Source: Limnohabitans sp. (GTDB taxonomy: Bacteria; Pseudomonadota; Gammaproteobacteria; Burkholderiales; Burkholderiaceae_C). From it: a DNA stretch of 8,101 nucleotides. Location: positions 1 through 8,101 of the forward strand of contig SHXP01000099.1 of NCBI GenBank assembly GCA_009693225.1. The letters are read 5' to 3'. This document shows positions 1 to 5,226 of the stretch, piece by piece (positions within the stretch are counted from its first letter, which is position 1; each line of letters opens with the position of its first letter). The notes under the pieces are model-generated. The model was not told the DNA's origin. It did not search any database and was given only the letters and a program-made list of their open reading frames with translations. Both the position numbers and the translations under genes were made by a program.

Positions 1-1
1 A

Positions 2-1039
2 AATCTTCACAAACTCGGTGTAACTATCGATCTCGCCCCGGCTCATCTCGCCGCCATTGGGCACGCGCAAGGCGACCACGCGACCGCCGGGAGTGGTGGC
101 CGGTGCGCTAAACACTTTGAAGTCGACATTGGCCATGGCATCGGTCAATTCGGTGAACTCGAGTTTGACGCGCAAATCCGGCTTGTCTGAGCCGAAGCGG
201 TGCATGGCCTCGTTGTAAGCCATAACGGGGAAATCGCCGAGTTCTATGCCCAGAGCTTCGACAAACACACCTTTGATCATGTTCTGGAAGAGGGCACGGA
301 TTTCCTCTTCGTCCATGAACGAGGTTTCGATATCGATCTGTGTGAACTCAGGCTGGCGATCGGCGCGCAGGTCTTCATCGCGGAAACATTTGGTGATCTG
401 GTAATAGCGGTCAAAACCCGCCACCATCAATAACTGTTTGAACAACTGTGGCGACTGCGGCAGCGCAAAGAAATGGCCGTCGTGTACGCGGCTGGGCACC
501 AGGTAATCGCGCGCGCCTTCAGGGGTGCTCTTGGTCAGCATCGGGGTTTCAATGTCAACAAAGCCGTTGGCATCCAGAAACTTGCGCACCGCCATCGACA
601 CCTTGTAGCGCAGCATCAGGTTTTTCTGCATGTACGGGCGGCGCAAATCCAGCACCCGGTGCGTTAGGCGCGTGGTCTCGGACAGGTTGTCGTCGTCGAG
701 CTGGAAAGGCGGTGTCACTGAAGGGTTCAAGACCACTAGTTCGTGGCACAGCACCTCAATTTCTCCGCTCTTCAAACTGTCGTTGCTGGTGCCTTCAGGG
801 CGCAGGCGCACTAGGCCTTTGATCTGAACGCAAAACTCGTTGCGCAGTTCTTCGGCCAGTTTGAACATCTCGGCGCGGTCAGGGTCGCAGACCACTTGAA
901 CATAGCCTTCGCGGTCACGCAAGTCGACAAAAATGACGCCGCCGTGGTCACGTCTGCGGTTGACCCATCCGCATAAAGTGACGGTCTGCCCTTGGATGGC
1001 TTCGGTGACCAAGCCGCAGTAATGTGTTCGCATCGCCAT
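2..1039 (-). CDS. aspS: Aspartyl-tRNA synthetase, N-terminal 346 residues (3' end outside window)
   Basis: Class II aminoacyl-tRNA synthetase that attaches aspartate to tRNA-Asp in the cytoplasm. I translated the minus strand from ATG 1039 to the window edge without meeting a stop; the family is about 590-600 residues, so roughly 58% is visible. Seen in order: an N-terminal OB-fold anticodon domain (about 1-110, with WVNRRRDHGG at 26-35), motif 1 (about 153-175, ending in TPEGARDYLVPSR), the aspartate-site QSPQ at 195-198, motif 2 FRDEDLRADRQPEFTQ at 219-234, and the start of the bacterial GAD insertion (from about 285). Motif 3 lies outside. A second ATG two codons on matches the usual bacterial start (MRTHYCG). 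The first is preferred because a weak purine-rich stretch (AGAGAAAG, 1057-1050) sits 10 nt upstream of it. His32 and Gly83 (30 and 81 from the second ATG) suggest a non-discriminating enzyme. It follows the DUF502 gene after 62 bp containing a terminator-like hairpin. Confidence 0.98.
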   Translation of the reverse strand, partial: MAMRTHYCGLVTEAIQGQTVTLCGWVNRRRDHGGVIFVDLRDREGYVQVVCDPDRAEMFKLAEELRNEFCVQIKGLVRLRPEGTSNDSLKSGEIEVLCHELVVLNPSVTPPFQLDDDNLSETTRLTHRVLDLRRPYMQKNLMLRYKVSMAVRKFLDANGFVDIETPMLTKSTPEGARDYLVPSRVHDGHFFALPQSPQLFKQLLMVAGFDRYYQITKCFRDEDLRADRQPEFTQIDIETSFMDEEEIRALFQNMIKGVFVEALGIELGDFPVMAYNEAMHRFGSDKPDLRVKLEFTELTDAMANVDFKVFSAPATTPGGRVVALRVPNGGEMSRGEIDSYTEFVKI

Positions 1040-1070
1040 GTTGAAAATTCTTTCTCTATAAGGTTTGTTC

Positions 1071-1097
1071 AAAAAAGCGGCGGCGCAATGCCGACGC
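1071..1097 (-). terminator. Intrinsic terminator-like hairpin between the DUF502 gene and aspS
   Basis: Read on the minus strand, GCG-T-CGGC pairs with GCCG-C-CGC around a 5-nt loop (ATTGC): 7 bp with one T/C mismatch, followed at once by six T. The T-run is on the minus strand only, so it would act on transcripts leaving the DUF502 gene towards aspS. It starts 4 bp after the DUF502 stop and ends about 31 bp before the aspS ATG. It may end the fmdB/DUF502 message or only weaken read-through; I see no convincing separate aspS promoter. Confidence 0.6.
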
Positions 1098-1101
1098 CTT
1101 G

Positions 1102-1749
1102 TCAAGGGTGGTTGGCAGGCGGCAGAGACGGCTGGTCCAGCGACACCGCACCCATGGAAATCACATAGGTGAGAGCCTGGTCCACACTCATGTCCAGTTC
1201 AATCACATCCGCAGCAGGCACCACCAAAAAAAAGCCGCTGGTCGGGTTGGGCGTGGTGGGCACATACACATTGATCTGAGCGCCGCCCAGATGGGTGGCG
1301 ACTTCACCGCTAGGTGTGCCGGTTTGAAATGCAATCGTCCACAGACCCTGGCGCGGGTACTGGATCAACACGGCTTTGCGAAACGCATTGCCGCTGCTGG
1401 AAAACAAAGTGTCTGAGACTTTTTTAACACTGGTGTAAATGGATTTGACGATGGGAATATGCGTGAACAGCTTGTCCCATTGCGTGACCAGCCAGCGGCC
1501 GGCGACATTAGAGGCGAAGGCGCCGGTGATGACCAGCACCAGAAACACCAGCACCACACCCAGGCCCCGGATTTGCAGCAAATGCTGCAAGGAATCGCCT
1601 ACGGCTTGAGGAAGCACACTGCCGAGGCCATACAACACATTGGCAAAAATGCCGTCCATGGCACCGACCAGCCAGCTCAGCACCCACAAGGTGATGGCCA
1701 GCGGCAGCCAGACCAGCAGGCCTGCAAATATGTATTTTTTAATGTTCAT
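1102..1749 (-). CDS. DUF502 family inner-membrane protein
   Basis: Conserved membrane protein of unknown biochemical role, 215 residues, about the usual length for DUF502. Two hydrophobic segments are visible, at about 5-29 (GLLVWLPLAITLWVLSWLV) and about 60-82. They are followed by the family's conserved middle part (WDKLFTHIPIVKSIYTSVKK, about 91-110) and the PTTPNPTSG signature near 164-172, ahead of a VPAADV stretch. The C-terminal half looks like a soluble domain. I chose ATG 1749, which gives the typical N-terminus MNIKKY; a GTG at 1755 would add two residues. Neither has a good Shine-Dalgarno sequence. The gene begins 18 bp after the fmdB-like stop, so it is probably translated from the same message, and it is followed by a terminator-like hairpin before aspS. 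Family membership is clear. No function can be given. Confidence 0.93.
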   Translation of the reverse strand: MNIKKYIFAGLLVWLPLAITLWVLSWLVGAMDGIFANVLYGLGSVLPQAVGDSLQHLLQIRGLGVVLVFLVLVITGAFASNVAGRWLVTQWDKLFTHIPIVKSIYTSVKKVSDTLFSSSGNAFRKAVLIQYPRQGLWTIAFQTGTPSGEVATHLGGAQINVYVPTTPNPTSGFFLVVPAADVIELDMSVDQALTYVISMGAVSLDQPSLPPANHP

Positions 1750-1767
1750 CGACACAGCAACTGGGGT

Positions 1768-2076
1768 TTAATGGCAGGCGCAGGAGGGGGCGCAGGCGCC
1801 GGCAGAGGCTGCGGCAGGCGTGTCGGTTTTGGCAGGTGCATCCGTGGTGGTCGCCGGTGCATCGCCGCCGGCCGGTGCCGCCGCCGGGCTGCCGCCGCTT
1901 TTGAAATCGGTGGCGTACCAGCCCGATCCCTTGAGCTGAAAACCGGCTGCCGTCAACTGCTTGCCGAACGTTGGTTTGTGGCATTCAGGGCATTCGCTCA
2001 GAGGGGGATCCGACATTTTTTGCAGCAGATCTTTTGCGAAGCCGCAAGCTGCACATTTATAAGCATAAATTGGCAT
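1768..2076 (-). CDS. FmdB-type zinc-ribbon protein
   Basis: Small protein of 102 residues. The N-terminus MPIYAYKC and two CxxC pairs (C8-x2-C11 and C29-x2-C32) form the zinc ribbon of the family annotated as 'putative regulatory protein FmdB'. The GSGWY motif at about 50-54 is also typical. After about residue 60 it becomes a low-complexity Ala/Pro/Thr/Gly tail, ending in a second cysteine cluster, CAPSCACH (C95, C99, C101, H102), which could bind metal. Family members are named after a regulator of a formamidase operon, but their molecular role is not established and DNA binding should not be assumed. It is the first gene of a minus-strand unit with the DUF502 gene 18 bp downstream. The start is fixed by the conserved MPIY; GCGGTAA upstream is only a weak ribosome site. 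Confidence 0.92.
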   Translation of the reverse strand: MPIYAYKCAACGFAKDLLQKMSDPPLSECPECHKPTFGKQLTAAGFQLKGSGWYATDFKSGGSPAAAPAGGDAPATTTDAPAKTDTPAAASAGACAPSCACH

Positions 2077-2115
2077 GGTGTTACCGCTGGTTCAAAGTGC
2101 TCGACAAAGCCACAG

Positions 2116-2121
2116 ATTGTA
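2116..2121 (-). promoter_or_regulatory. Candidate -10 box for the fmdB-like gene
   Basis: The minus strand reads TACAAT here, one mismatch from TATAAT, about 40 bp upstream of the fmdB-like ATG. No good -35 hexamer lies 16-18 bp upstream, so this is a weak or activator-dependent candidate only. Confidence 0.3.
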
Positions 2122-2138
2122 TGCTTTTAAGGCTCAGC

Positions 2139-2174
2139 AGACTGTTTCCCCTGCCATCTTGGAAGAATCAGTCT
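2139..2174. repeat. Interrupted inverted repeat in the divergent promoter region
   Basis: AGACTG (2139-2144) is the exact reverse complement of CAGTCT (2169-2174). Inside it, TTCC (2146-2149) faces GGAA (2161-2164). The dyad lies between the two candidate -10 boxes of the divergent transcripts and covers the -35 zone expected for potF. It could be an operator or chance; a 6-bp arm is short. Confidence 0.3.
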
Positions 2175-2181
2175 CTATACT
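2151..2181 (+). promoter_or_regulatory. Candidate sigma-70 promoter for the pot genes
   Basis: TATACT at 2176-2181 is one mismatch from the -10 consensus. The best -35 candidate, CTGCCA (2151-2156), matches 4 of 6 positions, but with a long 19-bp spacer. Transcription would begin near 2188, giving a leader of about 65 nt. The short inverted repeat GGTT-G-AACC (2186-2194) overlaps that start region. The -10 is the convincing part. Confidence 0.4.
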
Positions 2182-2240
2182 AAGCGGTTGAACCACGGCT
2201 TTCTCGCAGGTTCTACCACGCCCGTTTCCACTCTTTTCAT

Positions 2241-2244
2241 GGAG
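2241..2244 (+). promoter_or_regulatory. Ribosome binding site of the PotF-like gene
   Basis: GGAG lies 8 nt before ATG 2253 and 11 nt before the adjoining ATG 2256. The spacing favours the first ATG. Confidence 0.7.
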
Positions 2245-2252
2245 TTTTCTCA

Positions 2253-3386
2253 ATGATGCAACGATTTTCATTAGTCATTCTGGCTGCGCTGGCCCTTGCA
2301 GCTTGCGGTAAAAAAGAAGAGCCCAAAGCCGCCCCACCTGCTGCGGCCGTCAATACCGAAGAAAAAGTACTCAATATTTACAACTGGCCGGACTATGTGG
2401 CCCAGGATTTGATCGCCAATTTCGAGAAAGAAACCGGCATCAAAGTCAACTACCAGACCTTTGAAGCCAACGAAGCGCTGCAAGCCAAGCTGGTCGCGGG
2501 CAACACCGGTTTTGACATCGTGGTCCCGGGTTCGGTGTTCGTCAAAGCACAGGTCGAAGCCGGACTGCTGAAAAAGCTAGATAAGGCCCAAATCCCGAAT
2601 TACAAAAACCTGGATCCTGCGCTGATGAGCAAACTCATCGGCGTCGACCCCGGCAACGAACACGTCATCCCCTGGGCCTGGAGTTTCACCACGGTTGCCA
2701 TCAACAAGGCCAAGGTGGCCAAGGCGCTTGGCATCACGCCCATGCCCGAGAACGCCTGGGACCTGGTGTTTAACCCGACCTACACCAGCAAACTCAAATC
2801 CTGCGGCATCGCTTTCCTGGATTCACCCACGGAAATCCTGCCGCCTGCGCTGCATTACATCGGCAAAAACGCCTACTCTGAAGACGCGGCCGACCACAAA
2901 GCCGCCGGCGAAATGCTGGCCAAGGTCCGCAAGGACATCCGTTTGTTCTCCAGCACCATGATCGACGACCTGGCCGGCGGCAAGGCCTGTGTCGCGCTGG
3001 GCTGGGCCGGCGACTTCAACATCGCTGCCGCCCGCGCCAAGGAAAACAAGAGCGGCCACGAGATCGAAGCGCTGCTGCCCAAGACCGGCGGCCTGATCTT
3101 CTTTGACAACCTGGCTGTGCCGGCGGATGCCAAGCATCCGAACAATGCCATGGCCTTCATCAACTACTACCTCAAGGCCGAAGTCTCCGCCTCGCAAACC
3201 AATGAGCTGGGCTACCCCACCGCCAACAAGGCCAGCCTGGCCAATGTCAACCCCGAAGTGGCCCAAAACAAAACCGTGTTCCCAGACGAAGCCAACCTGG
3301 CTTTGATGGTGTCACCGTCCCCCCTGGGCAATGCCACCCGCGAGTCCATGACTGCCGTTTACAGCGGCTTCAAGAAAGGCAAGTAA
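2253..3386 (+). CDS. potF: PotF-like putrescine/polyamine-binding lipoprotein of an ABC importer
   Basis: Substrate-binding protein (377 residues; E. coli PotF has 370) that captures polyamine outside the inner membrane for the permeases encoded downstream. The N-terminus is a lipoprotein signal with lipobox LAAC (15-18; lipidated Cys18), then a short charged Lys/Glu and Ala/Pro linker to about residue 37. The mature domain starts KVLNIYNWPDYVA (38-50). I aligned it from memory with E. coli PotF. Pocket residues kept are Trp45, Asp47, Tyr48, Glu194, Trp251, Asp254, Phe283, Asp285 and Tyr321 (PotF W37, D39, Y40, E185, W244, D247, F276, D278, Y314). Two differ: Pro46 for Ser38 and Gly93 for Ser85. 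These acidic and aromatic residues bind the amine groups, so a polyamine ligand is likely; which polyamine is uncertain. E. coli PotF is not a lipoprotein. A strong terminator follows the stop codon, which should keep this protein in excess over the permeases. Confidence 0.93.
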   Translation: MMQRFSLVILAALALAACGKKEEPKAAPPAAAVNTEEKVLNIYNWPDYVAQDLIANFEKETGIKVNYQTFEANEALQAKLVAGNTGFDIVVPGSVFVKAQVEAGLLKKLDKAQIPNYKNLDPALMSKLIGVDPGNEHVIPWAWSFTTVAINKAKVAKALGITPMPENAWDLVFNPTYTSKLKSCGIAFLDSPTEILPPALHYIGKNAYSEDAADHKAAGEMLAKVRKDIRLFSSTMIDDLAGGKACVALGWAGDFNIAAARAKENKSGHEIEALLPKTGGLIFFDNLAVPADAKHPNNAMAFINYYLKAEVSASQTNELGYPTANKASLANVNPEVAQNKTVFPDEANLALMVSPSPLGNATRESMTAVYSGFKKGK

Positions 3387-3392
3387 GCCGCC

Positions 3393-3438
3393 AAAGGCGG
3401 GCGCTGTCACAAGCTCAGCCGCCCGCCTTTTCTTTTTT
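3393..3438 (+). terminator. Strong hairpin/T-tract terminator between the potF-like and potH-like genes
   Basis: AAAGGCGGGCG (3393-3403) pairs perfectly with CGCCCGCCTTT (3420-3430): 11 bp, eight of them G/C. The loop is 16 nt and can add CTG/CAG pairs. TTTTCTTTTTT follows (3428-3438). It sits 7 nt after the potF-like stop and 20 nt before the potH-like ATG. It probably stops most transcripts after the binding protein and lets a fraction through to the permeases. CCGCC (3388-3392) can instead pair with GGCGG (3396-3400), a shorter exclusive fold. Confidence 0.85.
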
Positions 3439-3457
3439 CAATTGCTGAGCGCAAGCC

Positions 3458-4402
3458 ATGAATACCGCCCCGGGATTTTTCAGTCGCCTTTTTTTACGGT
3501 ACGGCCGCAGCCTGGTGCTGTCGGTACCCTGGTTCTGGCTGTTGCTGTTTTTTGCGGTCCCGTTTTTCATTTTGTTGCGTATCAGCGTGACTGACATGGG
3601 CGAGGGACTGAACCCGTTCGCACCCATCATCGTCAGCGACAACGGTCAGCTATCGCTGCACCTGAAGTTATCCAATTACGTCTCACTTTTGCATGATGCC
3701 GACAGCGGCTGGCTGCAAACCCTGTACACCGAGTCTTACCTGCTGTCGCTCAAATACGCATTCTGGACAACCTTGCTGTGTCTGTTTTTCGGATACCCCT
3801 TCGCCTACTTTCTCGCACGCAGCCAGCCGTCGGTGCGGCCCATGCTGCTGCTGATGGTCATGCTGCCGTTCTGGACCTCGTTCCTGTTGCGCGTTTATGC
3901 CTGGAAGGGCTTGCTGACGGACCAGGGCATCATCAACCATATGCTGATTTTTCTGGGCATCACCGCCGAGCCCGTGCAAATGCTTTACAACGATGTATCC
4001 ATGCTGCTGGGCATGACCTATGTCTACCTGCCTTTCATGGTGCTGCCGCTGTACGCCAACCTGGTCAAGCTGGACCAGCGCCTGCTGGAGGCTTCGCAAG
4101 ACCTGGGCGCCACGCCATGGCAAAGCTTCTGGCTGGTGACCGTGCCCTTGAGCCGGTCCGGCATCGTCGCCGGTTCGATGCTGGTCTTCATCCCCTGTCT
4201 GGGTGAATTCGTCATCCCGTCCCTGCTGGGCGGCGCCGAGAACCTGATGATCGGAAGAGTGGTCTGGGACGAAATGTTCAGCAGCAACAACTGGCCGCGC
4301 GCCAGCGCGCTGGCCATTGCCATGATTATCGGCGTGGTCATGCCCCTGGCCTGGTACAACCAGCGCGTCATGCGCAAGGCCGAACAGGAGTTGTCCGCAT
4401 GA
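3458..4402 (+). CDS. potH: PotH-like polyamine ABC transporter permease
   Basis: Inner-membrane permease, first of a heterodimeric pair forming the channel for the polyamine delivered by the binding protein. It has 314 residues (E. coli PotH 317) and reads like PotH throughout, for example LPFWTSFLLRVYAWKG (136-151), YLPFMVLPLYANL (190-202) and GSMLVFIPCLGEFVIPSLLGG (239-259). Six hydrophobic segments fall at about 21-43, 97-119, 127-149, 178-201, 232-254 and 283-305. The cytoplasmic EAA loop that docks onto the ATPase is E211-A-S-x-D-L-G217, followed by P230. The start ATG 3458 comes right after the terminator and has no clear Shine-Dalgarno sequence, so expression should be lower than that of the binding protein. 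Its last four bases, ATGA, hold the start of the next permease. The gene between PotF and PotH in E. coli, the ATPase PotG, is absent: only 71 bp separate the two genes here. Confidence 0.94.
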   Translation: MNTAPGFFSRLFLRYGRSLVLSVPWFWLLLFFAVPFFILLRISVTDMGEGLNPFAPIIVSDNGQLSLHLKLSNYVSLLHDADSGWLQTLYTESYLLSLKYAFWTTLLCLFFGYPFAYFLARSQPSVRPMLLLMVMLPFWTSFLLRVYAWKGLLTDQGIINHMLIFLGITAEPVQMLYNDVSMLLGMTYVYLPFMVLPLYANLVKLDQRLLEASQDLGATPWQSFWLVTVPLSRSGIVAGSMLVFIPCLGEFVIPSLLGGAENLMIGRVVWDEMFSSNNWPRASALAIAMIIGVVMPLAWYNQRVMRKAEQELSA

Positions 4403-5220
4403 GCGAGGCCTGGCTGCGCCGTCATATCAGCAGCTTGTGGCTCAGCGGCGTGTTTGCATTTTTCTACCTGCCGCTGCTGTTTCTGGTCGTGTTCTCCTTC
4501 AACAGCACGCGCCAGGATAGCGTGTTCACCGGTTTTTCCCTGCGCTGGTACCACGCGCTGTGGAACGACACGCGGCTGGTCGAAGGTTTCTCGCTGTCTT
4601 TGAACGTGGCGCTGATGAGCGCCACCCTGGGCACGCTGCTGGCGACGCTGGCGGCATTCGCACTGGTGCGCTTCGGTAATTTCCGCGGACGCACGCTGTT
4701 CAACGCCATGCTGTCCTCGCCGCTGGTCATGCCCGAAGTGATCATCGGCCTGTCGCTGCTACTGCTGTTTGTCGGCATGGAACGCCTGCTCGGCTGGCCG
4801 GAGCGCGGCACTTTCACCATCGTGCTGGGGCATGCCCTGCTGGGCATGGCTTACGCCAGTGTGGTCATTCAATCGCGGCTTAAAGAAATGGACCGCTCCA
4901 TCGAAGAAGCCGCGCTGGATCTGGGCTGCCGGCCGTTTCAGGTGTTTTTTCTGGTGACCTTGCCGAACATGACGCAAGCGCTGCTGGCGGCCTGGTTGCT
5001 CACCTTCACGCTCTCGTTTGACGACGTTGTGATTTCAGAATTTCTGGCCGGCCCCGGCGTCACCACCTTGCCGCAAGTCATCTTCAATTACGCCAGACGG
5101 GGGGTTAACCCCTCGATTTATGCCGCTGCCAGCCTGCTGATGCTGGTGGTCACGCTGGCTGTGGCCATTTACGGTATTCACGTCGCCCGCCAGTCGCGCA
5201 AGCTGCGGCAGCTGCCGTAA
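4399..5220 (+). CDS. potI: PotI-like polyamine ABC transporter permease
   Basis: Second inner-membrane permease of the importer, 273 residues, the usual length for PotI/PotC-type subunits. Hydrophobic segments lie near 14-34, 66-90, 105-127, 139-158, 190-212 and 242-263. Visible family features are the N-terminal YLPLLFLVVFSFN (23-35), SPLVMPEVIIGLSLL (107-121), the EAA loop E170-A-A-L-D-L-G176 with P189 for docking on the ATPase, and the conserved SFDDVVISEFLAGPG (206-220). It starts inside the potH-like stop (ATGA), which implies translational coupling and equal amounts of both permeases. The gene ends 6 bp before the stop of the convergent ubiB, with no terminator hairpin in between and no ATPase gene after it. 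PotI rather than PotC is chosen because its partners resemble PotF and PotH. Confidence 0.93.
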   Translation: MSEAWLRRHISSLWLSGVFAFFYLPLLFLVVFSFNSTRQDSVFTGFSLRWYHALWNDTRLVEGFSLSLNVALMSATLGTLLATLAAFALVRFGNFRGRTLFNAMLSSPLVMPEVIIGLSLLLLFVGMERLLGWPERGTFTIVLGHALLGMAYASVVIQSRLKEMDRSIEEAALDLGCRPFQVFFLVTLPNMTQALLAAWLLTFTLSFDDVVISEFLAGPGVTTLPQVIFNYARRGVNPSIYAAASLLMLVVTLAVAIYGIHVARQSRKLRQLP

Positions 5221-5226
5221 TAATGA

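Noticed and set aside
1790..1900. GCC/GGC-rich repetitive stretch
   Set aside because: It encodes the Ala/Pro/Thr linker of the FmdB-like protein; there is no exact repeat unit or array.
1459..2130. Plus-strand open frame of 223 codons across the DUF502 and fmdB-like genes
   Set aside because: It is antisense to two recognised genes, and its Arg/Gly/Gln-rich product looks like a GC-rich shadow.
4024..4554. Minus-strand open frame of 176 codons antisense to the permeases
   Set aside because: It is a shadow of the potH-like and potI-like genes with no recognisable domain or ribosome site.
5206..5217. Perfect 12-bp palindrome CGGCAGCTGCCG at the end of the potI-like gene
   Set aside because: As a hairpin it has only 4 bp with a 4-nt loop and no following T-run, and it is coding sequence.
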